Source of the DNA: Saussurea involucrata
Taxonomy: Eukaryota; Streptophyta; Magnoliopsida; Asterales; Asteraceae
Length of the DNA stretch: 64,000 bases
NCBI GenBank assembly: GCA_033807775.1
Contig: CM066326.1
Location: 87,334,873 to 87,398,872, forward strand
Direction of reading: 5' to 3'
Shown: positions 36,966-48,234 of the stretch, one piece after another
Layout: every line of letters begins with the position of its first letter
How positions within the stretch are numbered: the first letter of the stretch is position 1
The notes under the pieces: generated by a model
Database searches by the model: none
Told to the model about the DNA's origin: nothing
The model's input: the letters and a program-made list of their open reading frames with translations, nothing else
Made by a program: the position numbers and the translations under genes

Positions 36966-37809
36966 TTATTTTACGAGACTTGGTAACTTGTTCAATTTAA
37001 TCTGGTCCAATGGTTCGGTTAGATGGGGTTGAGCACTAGTCGTAGCCGATAGTTCTTGTGCAACGGTGCGCATTGACGGCCTTGACTCGGGTGCTAGTTG
37101 AATACAAGCCAGAGCAATGTTTAGTACATACACAACTTGCTCCCCGGTTTTTTCCGTGGGAGGCGGAAGCCTGCGGTCGAGGATGTCTTTTAGTAGTATG
37201 AGATCGTTTGCAGTGGTAGAGGTCATGTTTGATGATTGCAGAGACGATAAAAGCTCCCCGGGATGTCTCCCCATCATGATCTCAAAGGTTACGACTCCGA
37301 AGCTGAAAACGTCGCATTTCGGCGTAACCCTCATCGTGAGTGCAAGTTCTGAAGCATAACGTACAAACAAAAGTAGCATTTTCAGTAAATCGGTTATAAA
37401 GCTATAAAATCCTCTTGAAATGCGTTAACGTACTTCGGAGAGTGCAATAAGTGACAAGTGGTACTACAACAAAATCAACTTTACGTGACCGCAAAGATGT
37501 CCAAATATTCTAATAAATTATTTTATAGGATTTAAAGTTCATAAGACCAAATAATTGTACGTTTTACGTAAGACCATCTCCAATGAGGTCACTAAATTTT
37601 ACACTAAACACTAAATTTGGTGTAAATCTCACTATTCACATCTCCAATAGGGTCACTATTTTTCACACTAAATTTAGTGTGATGAATAGTATTACACTAT
37701 ATTTGATGTAACATTATTCATTTACACTACTTTTTCAATTACATTTTTGGTCCCTCAAATTTGAGATTTATTATTTTTGTTTTTTAAAGTGTTAAAGTTT
37801 AAATAGGTT

Positions 37810-37848
<39 letters not shown>

Positions 37849-40800
37849 AATATAACTTTTATTGTTTAATAAAAAGTTTTGTTTTATGCATTAAAATAAT
37901 TTAGTTCATAATTAATAAAAAATAATAAGTTGTAATCTAAATAAAAAATATGGGTATAAATTGTAAAGTTAATAAATATAAGGATATTTTTGAAAGTTTA
38001 ATAAATTAATATAAAAATGATTTGGTGTAAAAAATAGTGTTACCCATTGGAGAAGATTTACTATTAACACTAAATTTTACACTACTTTTGATGTTTAGTG
38101 TAAAATATAGTGTGACCCATTGAAGATGCCCTAAAGATGTTACAAGGTGTTAAGACGTATTTGGGCATCTTAAGTTTTTTTTTTAGGATAATGTTGAAAT
38201 GTAGTTTCCAACTAATAGGGCTTTTTTTTAGTGTCATATAAAAAGACTAATAAGATACTTTATTTTAATGATATTTTTTTTTTGTCGGAACACCCAAAAT
38301 CAGATATCTTATCAATTTGTTGTAACACTTTCACATATGACACACAATTATCTGATTCTATAATTTAAGTCTTATAAATCATTCTGTAAAAACATTTAGA
38401 CATATTTGACGTTTTATAAAGCCGATTTTGTTATAACGTTTTTTACTAGATACGTACCTGGTGCCATGTAACCGTAGGACCCTGCGACTCCGGTCCAATT
38501 ACTCGAGTCCGGGTTCAATAGTTTGGCGGTCCCGAAGTCCGACAATCTCGGAACCATATCGGACTCGAGTAAAATATTGTTCAACGAGACGTCCCGATGT
38601 ACAACCGGGGGAATGCAGTCATGGTGCAAGTAGGCTAATGCATGAGCTAAATCTTGGACGATTTTAACCCTCGTATTCCAATCTAATTCCACAATTGCCC
38701 CTGCTCCGTAAAGTACTTTTCCCAAACTACCCTTCTCCATATATTCATACACCAAGTGCATCCCGCCGTCCCTGCGACAGTAGCCGTACAGTTTGATTAT
38801 ATTCCGGTGACGGATCTCCGTTAGGGCACGGATTTCGTTCTCGAAGCTCTGCTTGTTTGTCTCCGGTACGTCGCCGGAATCTGTGCTCAGTTTTTTCACT
38901 GCTACGATCTGTCCGTTTGGTAACTTGGCTTTGTACACGCTCCCGAACCCTCCTTTTCCGATGCAGTACGCATCGTCAAAGTTTCTGGTGGCTTTTGCGA
39001 TATCTCCAAACGTAAATCGGTTGTCTCTTTCCCATATAATCATTTCGGAACTTTGAATTGCGGTGGTGCTTGTGACCTCTTCGTCAATGGCGTTTGATCT
39101 TCTTCGAACGACTATGCAGCATACAGCAACCGTTGTTGCCATCGATAAGAAAATGATCGCCGGTACGAGAACAGCGATAAGTAGTTTATTGTTTCCGGAG
39201 GATTTTTCCGGTATGGCGTTGCCGTTACAAGGAGCGAGTCCTTTTTCTGATCCACACAGATCTGGATTGCCGGCGAAGGATTCCGCCGGTGCTTGTTTGA
39301 ATACACCGACATTAGGGATTGGTCCTGACAGATTATTGTAGGAGAGATCGATTGATTGTAAGCTAATCATGCCAGTAGCTATTCCTTGAGGAATTCCGCC
39401 TGAGAAATTATTGTGTGAAAGATTGAGAGTCTGGAGTGTGTTGAGCTTCGCCAGATCTGGAGGAATTCCGCCGGAAAATGAATTGCTGCTTAGATCTAAC
39501 ATATACTGCAACCGTAACAAGTTTCCGAGCTGAGACGGTACTTCTCCTGACAAACGATTGTTGCTCAAATTCAAGCTTGATAAGCTTACACAATTCTCAA
39601 TCGTTGTTGGTATGCTTCCATTCAGATTGTTTGCCGAGAAATCGAGAGCTTGAAGACGGGTTAAGTTGTCTAAACTCTGAGGGATTTGTCCACTTAACTG
39701 ATTGTTGCTAAGATTGAGATTGAATAAATTGTTCAATTTACTCAATTCACTTGGGATTTTACCAGTAAGTTGGTTCCATTCGAGCTTTAGAACGCTTAAC
39801 CGTGGTAAACCTCCAATCTCCGGTGGAATTTTCCCGGAGATTCTGTTCCTTTCCATTTGCAGATTGGTTAGATTTTGCAGTTTTCCAAATTGGGGATTGA
39901 TTTCACCTGTAAACTGATTGCCACCGAGGTTGATGTATATGAGATTTGGGTGCACACCAAATGTTTGTGAAATGTTCCCAGAGAACTGGTTTCCATCCAG
40001 CCTGATCCGACGAAGGTTCGTGCAGTTCCTTATGCAATCCGGTATTAACCCACTGAAATTGTTGCCATTCACAGTGAACTGATCAAACTGAAACCCACTG
40101 CACAATCCTGAAGGTAGTTTTCCAGAAAAACTGTTGTTTGCAAAGCTGACATTTGCTAGAAAAAGATTGTTCTTGCCTAATTCTTCTGGAATCCGACCCG
40201 ATAAATGATTGCTAAACAGTGAAAGAACCATGAGGTTAGAAAGATTAGAGAGGGTATGAGGCAACTCTCCAGTCAATTGGTTGGTGTTGAGATCAAGTGT
40301 AGCCAATGAAGTCAGGTTTCCAATCTCCGGTGGGATTTTTCCGGTGAGATTGTTGGAGAAAAGCTGTATTATTTGAAGGTTGGCCAAGTGTCCGATTGTC
40401 GAAGGTATTGGACCTGAAATCCGATTGTCTGAAAGGTCCACACTCTCAAGATTTTCCAAGTTCCCAATCTCCGGTGGAATTGGGCCTGTGAAACTGTTGT
40501 TGTACAGAAAGAGAACACGGAGATTTGTCAAGAGACCAATCTCCGGCGGGATCTTTCCGGTGAAGAGATTGTTTTGAAACTGCAAGGAAGTCAACCGGGT
40601 CCAACCGGTGATCAAACCAGAAGAAATTTCACCGGAAAGATTGTTTTCAGAGATACCCAGATCAGAAATCTGAGTCAGATTGGATAACGACAACGGCAAT
40701 ACCCCAGAAAGCGAGTTTCCGGCTAGAGCCAAGAAACTGAGATTAGAACAAAATCCAAGCTCAGAAGGAATCGAAGAATTGAGTTGATTCGAATGGAGAT

Positions 40801-41776
40801 CTAGATATCGAAGATTTCTAAGATGACCTATAGAAGAAGGTATCTTTCCATCAAATGAATTGCCATATAGCTCTATAACTTCAAGATTTGGCATCAAATG
40901 CAAATCCTGCAAAATTGGGCCTGAAAATTGGTTTTTCCCTAATCTAAGATCTTTCAAGTTTGAAAGATTATAGAAGTTTTTCGACAATGAACCTCGAAAC
41001 AAATTCTCAGTTAGATTGAGGTATTGAAGCTTGCCTAGATTGGTGAATAATGATTCAGGTAAAGACCCATTAAAATGGTTTGTTGACAAATCAAGAAAAG
41101 TCAACTTCTTGCATTCAAGAATGAAGTCTGGGAACCCATTCTCAAGTTCATTGTAGTAAAGATTGAGAAAAGTCAAAGCTTTCATACTTGAAAAGTCAAA
41201 CCAGTTTGGATTTGGATTGGTTAAGTAATTCCCTCCAAGATTCAAGTGCCATACCTTTTGCAGATTGCTGATTTGAACTGGAATTGGACCATTCAGACTG
41301 TTATTATGAAGATCAAGATATCTTAACTTTGTTAGCTTTCCAATCTCTAATGGGATTTCATCTTCAAATAAATTGGAGCCCAAATCCAAGAACATGATGC
41401 TTGAAAGGTTGGCAATGGTGGATGGAATCAAACCACTGAGATTATTATCACTTAAATCCAAATGGGTAAGATTTGGGAATGCAAAAAAGTTGAGTTCTTT
41501 TAGTGTTCCAGAGATGGATGAATCTTGGAGATGAATCTTGGCCACCATACCATCTTCATTGCAGATAACACCATTCCAGTTGCAGAGATTCTGAAGGTTT
41601 CTTGAAGACCATGAATCCATTGAAGAAGAAGAAGATGATAAGGTATTCTTCCATCTAATTAAGGCTTTTGCTTGTGTTATTGAGTTTGATGTGGTCTTTA
41701 ATGGCAATAAAGAAAGAAATGCAAAATAAAAGAGGAGATTTAGGAGGCTTTCAAATGCTGCCATTGATGAGTTCAA
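36966..41776 (-). CDS. LRR receptor-like protein kinase, MIK2 / At1g35710 type
   Basis: Plasma-membrane receptor kinase of a class used in peptide sensing and immunity or development. Two coding exons on the minus strand, 41776-38458 and 37348-36966, with a 1109-bp GT-AG intron inside kinase subdomain VIII, joining GYMAP to ELALTMRV. Total 3702 nt, 1233 aa. Signal peptide about 1-30; LRRNT_2 cap about 33-75 with CNWNGVIC; more than 25 LRRs to about 800; transmembrane helix about 865-890; kinase about 930-1220. Visible kinase motifs: GKGGFGSV, VAVKK (Lys 961), HRD (1060-1062) and DFG from Asp 1080, so it is an RD kinase with catalytic residues intact. ATG at 41776 precedes the signal peptide; a second in-frame ATG lies four codons later. 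Longer than Arabidopsis MIK2, mainly by extra LRRs. Exact orthology is unresolved. Confidence 0.92.
37572..38131. mobile_element. PIF/Harbinger MITE in the LRR-RLK intron
   Basis: GACCATCTCCAATG at the left and CATTGAAGATGCCC at the right are inverted. TAA is duplicated at 37569-37571 and 38132-38134. Repeated ACTAAATTTAGTGT motifs and a (TA)n run at about 37816-37845 lie inside. Same family as 44136-46226. Confidence 0.75.
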
Positions 41777-41947
41777 GTTGTCTTCATTGGCAGAATTTGA
41801 GCTTTTATGATAAAGTTTTCAGAGAGGAGATGAGAAGTTGATTGAAGTCTTAAGGGATTGACAGCAGGGTGGGTAGATGAGCAATATATAAATATGTGTG
41901 CCAGAATTAAATAAGTTGTAAATTGTAAAAATGGGGTGTGAAAATAT
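41777..41947 (-). promoter_or_regulatory. Short remaining upstream region of the LRR-RLK gene
   Basis: Only about 170 bases separate the RLK start codon from the first upstream transposon. A TATATAAATA stretch at about 41884-41893 is a reasonable TATA box, about 110 bases before the ATG. Confidence 0.4.
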
Positions 41948-42359
41948 CAAGGTTCTAAAAGGCGTAAGCGAGGCCAAACCTTAAGCCTTACAAGATATGG
42001 CGGGACGCGGCGTTTTTTAAAGCGCGAACTAAGACGGCAAATTAATATATCTTTTATACTATTATATAATATATATCTATAAAGTTTATGTTTTTATTCA
42101 ATGAATACAATTGTATCCAACAATTTAATATATATATATATATAATATATATGTATTAATTTTTAAAAAACACAAAAAAGTACAAATTTTTAAAATTAAT
42201 ATTGACGCCTTATAAAAAACGGACGATATGGCGCGCCATGGCACGCCTTGAGCCGCCATGGCGTGAGTCACGCCTTACAAGAACGTTATGGCCTATATCG
42301 TAACGGCGGAGACGCGTCTCGCGATATATCGCGCCATGGCGCGCCTTTTAGAACCCTGG
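41948..42359. mobile_element. hAT-like MITE (GGTTCTAAAA...TTTTAGAACC)
   Basis: Inverted GC-rich arms with GGCGCGCC and GCCATGGC-type motifs around an AT-rich centre. AAAATAT flanks it on both sides (41941-41947 and 42360-42366). Same family as 6317-6688 and 45728-46102. Confidence 0.65.
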
Positions 42360-42380
42360 AAAATATAGGGAATTATATTA

Positions 42381-43749
42381 GGGAATTTAATTAAAATACC
42401 CAAAGTTTGACTTTGACTTACCAAAATACCCATTTTCTCGTTCATTTTACCAAAATACCCATTTTTCCGCAATTGGGTTCGCGATCGCAAACCAGGGTAT
42501 AAAATGAAAATGTTGATCCCGCCTATTATCCCGCAACACACACAATTGTCACTTTTGTAATTGAAATTTACACTTTTAACCCCTATACTTACTTTACTTA
42601 CTTTACTTTATGCCTTTTACTTTCATAATTTTAATTTTACATTTAACACATATAATCGTTTATTAACTAACATACGTTAAAAAAATACGTTTTAATTTTA
42701 ACAAGTTACACCATTATAATCGTCTTTTCGATACCTTTGAAATGAGCCAAATATTGAATATTTTTGGATTTATTTATTTTATTATACATCATATATATTA
42801 CATAAAAATATTTTTAATAATTACAGTTCATACCCTTATAGTTAATTATTTAATTTATGGGTTATCTCTTATTTTTTTCAATTTTGTTTTACACTCCTAT
42901 CGCATTAACATAATAATCATATATTAACTAATTCATTAAATCGTTTTAAAGTATTATTATTTGTATGTGTTTATAGATATCGTGAATGGCAATAGGACAA
43001 GGTTTCACGAGAAGAATATGAAATGGGGTTTTGACAAGTTGGTATCACTGGACTCATTTAAGAATTGTGAAAATGGGTATTTGGCGAATGATGATTCATG
43101 TGTGTTTGGAGCTGAAGTATTTGCAGTTACAGAGTATGCACAAAATGATCGATGTCTGTCCATCACAAAGCCTCCGCCAATTTTTAATACTTACACTTGG
43201 ACCATCGATAATAAAATAAATAAAATGTATTTTAACTATAAGAGTACCATAAATTAAATAATTAACTATAAGAATATGAATTTTAAATATAAAAAATATT
43301 TTTATGTAGTATATATGATATATATTAAAATAAATAAATCAAAAAATATTCAATATTTGGCTCATTTCGAACGTATCGAAGAGACAATTATAATGGCGTA
43401 TCTTGTTAAAATTAAAACATATTTTTCAACGTATTTTAGTTAATAAACGATTATGTGTGTTAAATATAAAATTAAAATTATGAAAGTAAAAGGTATAAAG
43501 TAAAGTAAGTAAATAAGTATAGGGGTTTAAAGTGTAAATTTCAATTACAAAAGTGACAATTGTGTGTGTGTGTGTGCAGGATTGTGTGTGTGTCGCGGGA
43601 TAATAGCGGGATCAACATTTTCATTTTATACCCCTGGTCCGCGATCGTGAACCCAATCGCGGAAAAAATGAGTATTTTGGTAAAATGGACGAGAAAGTGG
43701 ATATTTTGGTAAGTCAAAGTCAAACTTTGGGTATTTTAATTAAATTCCC
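42381..43749. mobile_element. MULE, member b (1369 bp), Pack-MULE with a MATH-gene fragment
   Basis: Perfect 9-bp duplication ATTATATTA (42372-42380 and 43750-43758). The ends are GGGAATTTAATTAAAATACC and partner. Arms of roughly 500 bp are inverted copies of each other and carry the GCGATCGC motif near each end. The centre (about 42960-43250) is foreign, a piece of a MATH-domain gene. Confidence 0.9.
42977..43231 (+). pseudogene. Captured MATH/TRAF-like gene fragment in MULE b
   Basis: An open frame with no start of its own gives MKWGFDKLVSLDSFKN, then NGYLANDDSCVFGAEVFAV, then PIFNTYTWTIDN. This is the end of one MATH domain and the start of a second, as in plant tandem-MATH proteins. It is preceded by TTTATAG, which looks like the splice acceptor of the source gene, so the capture included intron sequence. 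Not a complete gene; about 80 codons of a protein that is normally 300 or more. Confidence 0.75.
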
Positions 43750-43752
43750 ATT

Positions 43753-44130
43753 ATATTATATTACTTTTTAAAAGAATTATTTTAAGAATTGAAAGAAGTT
43801 GTCAATATATACATTATAAAAATGGTTTAAATCTAGCAGAAATGGTGTTTAAAAATATGTGCAACCCTGTTATATTATTTTTTTCAAAAGGTTATTTTTA
43901 GTAGAAAATGAAGTTTCTAATATATACATTATAAAAATGGTTTAGATCTAGCTGAAAAATGGGGTATGAAAACATGTGGGACTTTGTTATATTACTTTTA
44001 GAAAGTAGTTGTAGTAGAGAATGAAAGTTCCAACATATATGGAAAAAAAAACAATTCAAATCTAGCTAAAATGGGGTCTGAAAATATGTAGAACCCTGTT
44101 GTTATCTTATCTTACTTTTCAAAAAATAAT
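43753..44130. repeat. Tandem array, three copies of about 125 bp
   Basis: Each unit has ATACATTATAAAAATGGTTT, ATCTAGCTGAAAATGGGGT and CCCTGTTATATTACTTTT. A partial unit (AAATGGGGTGTGAAAATAT) sits at about 41930-41947, so the hAT-like MITE and MULE b both inserted within or at the edge of this array. Confidence 0.7.
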
Positions 44131-44197
44131 TACAAGGGCATCTCCAATGGGTCACACTATATTTTACACTAAATTTCAAAAATAGTGTTAATATTAA

Positions 44198-45611
44198 GAG
44201 AAATTAATTGAAATGCCCTTAGTTGACTGACGTTTCACTCAAATGCTCTATCTCTCTCTCAACAAATCTGTGGGTTAAGCCGTGGCCCACGGACTATGTT
44301 TCAAAAAGCCCACATTCAACCCTCATGATCCGTGGGCCTTGTAATTTAATTAGTGGCACACACAATTGTGACTTTTGAATTGAATTTTACACTTTCAACC
44401 CTTATACTTATTTACTTACTTTACTTTATACCTTTTACTTTTCTAATTTTAATTTTACATTTAACACATATAATCGTTTATTAACTAAAATGCGTTAAAA
44501 AAATACATTTTAATTTTAACAAGTTACACCATTATAATCGTCTCTTCGATACGTTCAAAATGAGCTCAATCTTGAATATTTTTGGATTTATTTATTTTAT
44601 TATATATCATATATATTACATAAAAATATTTTTAATATTTACAATTCATACCCTTATAGTTAATTATTTAATTTATGGTACTCTTATAGTTTTTTTGACC
44701 AAATGGTACTCTTATAGTTCAAATACGTTTTATTTATTTTATTATCGATGGTCTAAGTGTAAGTATTAAAAATTGGCGGAGGCTTTGTGATAGACAGACA
44801 TCGATCCTTTTGTGCATACTCTGTAACTGCAAATACTTCAGCTCCAAACACACATGAATCATCATTCGCCAAATACCCATTTTCACAATTCTTAAATAAG
44901 TCCAGTGATACCAACTTGTCAAAACCCCATTTCATATTTTTCTCGTGAAACCTTGTCCTATTGTCATTCACGATATCTATAAACACATACAAATAATAAT
45001 AATTTAAAACGATTTAATGAATTAGTTAATATAGGATTATTATGTTAATGCGATAGGAGTGTAAAACAAAATTGAAAAAAATAAAAGATGTGCCATAAAT
45101 TAAATGATTAACTATAAGGGTATGAATTGTAAATATTAAAAATATTTTTATGTAGTATATATGATATATAATAAAATAAATAAATCCAAAAATATTCAAG
45201 ATTGGGCTCATTTCGAACGTATCGAATAGACGATTATAATGGTGTAACTTGTTAAAATTAAAACGTATTTTTTTAACGTATTTTAGTTAATAAACGATTA
45301 TATGTGTTAAATGTAAAATTAAAATTAGAAAATTAAAAGGTATAAAGTAAAGTAAGTAAATAAGTATAGGAGTTGAAAGTGTAAAATTCAATTCAAAAGT
45401 TACAATTGTGTGTGCCACAGATTAAATTACAAGGGCCACGGATTAAATTACAAGGGCCACGGATCATGAGGGTTGAATGTGGGATTTTTGAAACATAATC
45501 CGTGGGCCACGGCTTAGCCCACAGATTTTCAGAGTATTTTTGTTATTTGAGAAAGAGATAGGGCATTTGGATGAAACTGAAGTCAACTAAGGGCATTTCA
45601 ATTAATTTCCC
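44198..45611. mobile_element. MULE, member c (1414 bp), Pack-MULE with the same MATH fragment
   Basis: Perfect 9-bp duplication TAATATTAA (44189-44197 and 45612-45620). The end GAGAAATTAATTG has one change from the family's GGGAAATTAATT. The arms match member b inside, but the outer ends differ (TGAAATGCCCTTAGTTGAC), so it is a subfamily. The MATH fragment lies in the opposite orientation. Confidence 0.88.
44750..44980 (-). pseudogene. Captured MATH/TRAF-like gene fragment in MULE c
   Basis: The same fragment as in MULE b on the other strand, differing at a few residues (for example SLDLFKN and EYAQKD). The frame is still open across the fragment. Preceded by the same TTTATAG acceptor-like motif. 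Confidence 0.75.
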
Positions 45612-45727
45612 TAATATTAAATCTTTTCCAATGGGTAACACTATTTTTTACACCAAAGTTAAAGTAGTGTTAAAAGTGATTAAAAGCAGTGTAAATGAAT
45701 AGTGTTACACCAAATCTAGTGTAATAC

Positions 45728-46102
45728 CAAGGTTTTAAATAGCGTGAGGCGTGGCGTGGCGGCGAGACCAAGCCTCAAGCCTTAGGAGCCACGGCGATAT
45801 CATGGCGTTTATCAAGGCGTGACTTATGACGACAAATCTCTATAATATATATAATATTATATATAAAAACATATGTTTTTGTACTATTAATCGATGTGTC
45901 AATTATAATAAACAAGTTAAATTAGGTTATATATTAAAAACTAGTAAATAAGACATAAAAAACATAAAGAAAGATCAAATATCGCGATACAAAAAACCCC
46001 ACATTAGGCCATGGCGTGCCACCGGCATAACGTGGCGTTAGACACAAGCCTTGAGCCACGGCACGCCATGGCGGCTGTCGCGGCGAGCCTTTTAGAACAG
46101 TG
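45728..46102. mobile_element. hAT-like MITE with perfect 8-bp TSD
   Basis: TGTAATAC is duplicated at 45720-45727 and 46103-46110. Ends CAAGGTTTTAAATAGCG and CCTTTTAGAACAGTG. This copy fixes the family (also 6317, 41948) as 8-bp-duplicating, hence hAT-like. Confidence 0.82.
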
Positions 46103-46229
46103 TGTAATACTATTCATCACACTAAATTTAATGTGAAAAATAGAGACCCCATTGGAGATGTAAATAGTGTTATTTGCACCAAATTTAATGTTTAGTGTAA
46201 GATTTAGTGACCCCACGAAGATGGTCTAA

Positions 46230-46872
46230 ACAAAGAAAAAAGATTATAATATATATAAAATGCTAGGTTAAGTTTAAGTGATATAAAATTCCAAGATCAA
46301 ATGGCATGGAGCATGTTAGAGGATTGAGCTTTCAAGGTTTGTTTATGCTCAATTTGGGTGTCATCTATCATCACATGGAGATGATAAGAAAAAAACATTT
46401 AAAATAAAATAAAAAATCAATTTCAAGTTTGACTTCCTTGTTTAGGGTTTACGTGGGTTAAATACATCCAAAAAATGCTAAATGCACCTAAAAGTCAAGA
46501 TTAATGATTAGTTTTTTTTTGTTTTTTGTTTTTTTGTTTTTTGTCTTTTTGTTGTCTTTTTTTATTTTTATATTTGTTTTTGTTTTGATTTTAAGTTATA
46601 TAGATTAATAATGTTATTTTTATTTTTTTTATATTATATTTATATAATATCTATTAATAAAAAATAAATTTTTTTATATATTATATATTTTTATTATGTC
46701 TATTATAATTTAAGGTTTACACTTTGAGTTTTTTTTACTTTTTAATTTATATTTAAAAATAAATAAATATTTTTTGAATAATTATATAATTAGAAAAATA
46801 AAAAATAAACATTGAGATTTTACATATAAATAAAACATAACATAATGTTTATTACATTTTTACTTATTTTAA
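46230..46872. other. AT-rich intergenic stretch
   Basis: Long T- and TA-rich runs (about 46510-46700). No gene or defined repeat seen. Confidence 0.5.
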
Positions 46873-47134
46873 AATAACATTATCTGTAGTACAATTAACA
46901 CGTAAAAGACGATTGTACTTCTGTATTCGATCTGTATACGGGGTAGCCCATGCAGCAGCACACGGATAACTGTAACGGAAGAAATGTGATGTAATGGTAG
47001 GAAACGGGTATCCTTCTGCTAAAACTAGTTTCACATAATGGTTACCATTGACATACCCAATTGTATAAACAACATGTTGATACCACGCCGACAGAGTAGA
47101 TCTAAGCGGTAAGTACGTCGATAGTTTATCATAA
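46873..47134 (-). pseudogene. C-terminal fragment of a MULE/FAR1- or OTU-type transposon protein (tentative)
   Basis: On the minus strand an open frame of about 83 codons runs from about 47134 to a TAA near 46873, without an ATG. It contains LPLRSTLSAWYQHVV, VNGNHYVKLVLAEGYPFP and YTDRIQKYNRLL. This order (Trp-x-x-x-His...Gly-Asn-His-Tyr-Val...Tyr-Pro-x-Pro) resembles the C-terminal segment of transposon-derived proteins that carry MULE or OTU-like domains. Recognised from memory of the pattern, so moderate to low confidence. Confidence 0.4.
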
Positions 47135-47351
47135 CATTATCATTTAAACGTACTCCGATAATCTTAATTACTGATATTATGTTTAAAAATAAAATGTACA
47201 TATCTTAGAAGAATAAACTAGTAATTAACACAAAATTAGCATCACCTGGAAATTAAAGTAGAGATGATAATCTTGGAGTTTTGAGGCCAACTCACATTTG
47301 TAAACTGTAAAACGAAAAAAAAAGTAAATAAATCAAGAAGTAATTTGAATT

Positions 47352-47421
47352 TAGTCGATGTTGGAAGAAATCACTCACATATGTTGGAAGAAATCACTCA
47401 CAGATGTTGGAAGAAATCACT
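47352..47421. repeat. 24-bp tandem repeat, three copies
   Basis: Three copies of GATGTTGGAAGAAATCACTC with small differences, followed by an AGAGAAAAGAAGAAG-rich stretch. Confidence 0.75.
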
Positions 47422-47508
47422 CGAGGTTTTTAGGGAGAGAAAAGAAGAAGAGGAAGCAGGAGAGAAAAGAAGAAGAGAAAGCAGGTTTTTAGAAATCACT
47501 CCTCACAG

Positions 47509-48234
47509 GGTGGTGTTAAATCTACCCCCTAGGAACCCCTACGGCCCTACCCATCGACACTTACACCCTCACCCTACGAAAGCCTATCTCACTCACATCA
47601 CTTCCTTTTTTATATTTAAATATTATATAATTTACATTTTATACCCTTAGACTTATTTAATTATTTACTTTATACCTTTTAGTTTTCTATATTTCATTTT
47701 ACATTTTTATCATATTAACACATATAATCGTATATTGACTAAAATACGTTAAAAAATACATTTTAATTTTAACGAGTTACACCATTATAATCGTCTCGTC
47801 GATACCTTCGAAATGAGCCCAATATTGAATATTTTTGGAATAAAAAATACCCTAATATATTTATTATTTTTATGTTAAAACTCTTACGAGTGATTTTTTA
47901 TTTTTTCAAAAATATAAAATAAAATCAATTAACCAATACGTTATAGCGGCCTATATATAGTTAAATAAAAAAATATTCATTATTGGGCTCATTTCGAAGG
48001 TATCGACGAGACGATTATAATGGTGTAATTTGTTAAAACTAAAACATATTCTTTTAACGTATTTTACTCAATATACGATTATATATGTTAATATGATAAA
48101 AATGTAAAATAAAATATAGAAAAATAAAAGGTATAAAGTAAATAACTAAATAAGTCTAAGGGTGTAAAATGTAAATTTAAATTAAAAAATTTTAAAAATT
48201 GAAGTGTGAGGTGAGGGGGTATATTTATAATTTC
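47509..48234. mobile_element. Foldback element related to the MULE arms, no TSD found
   Basis: The arms (about 47625-47830 against 47970-48190) share TTCGAAATGAGCCCAATATT and ACACATATAATCGTATATTG with MULEs b-d. The right end is ATTATAAATATACCCCC-like in reverse and finishes TTTCCC; the left end is poorly kept. No matching 9-mers seen. Confidence 0.5.

Larger units (their letters stand above)
44136..46226. mobile_element. PIF/Harbinger MITE, expanded by two nested insertions
   Basis: GGGCATCTCCAATGG at the left faces GAAGATGGTC at 46217-46226. The flanks are CAA (44133-44135) and TAA (46227-46229), so the duplication is slightly degraded. Subterminal ACACTAAATTT motifs match 37572-38131. Removing MULE c (44198-45611) and the hAT-like MITE (45728-46102) with their duplications leaves about 300 bp. 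Confidence 0.65.

Noticed and set aside
36966..37379. Separate small kinase gene
   Set aside because: It is the second exon of the LRR-RLK: phase and residues join GYMAP to ELALTMRV across a GT-AG intron.
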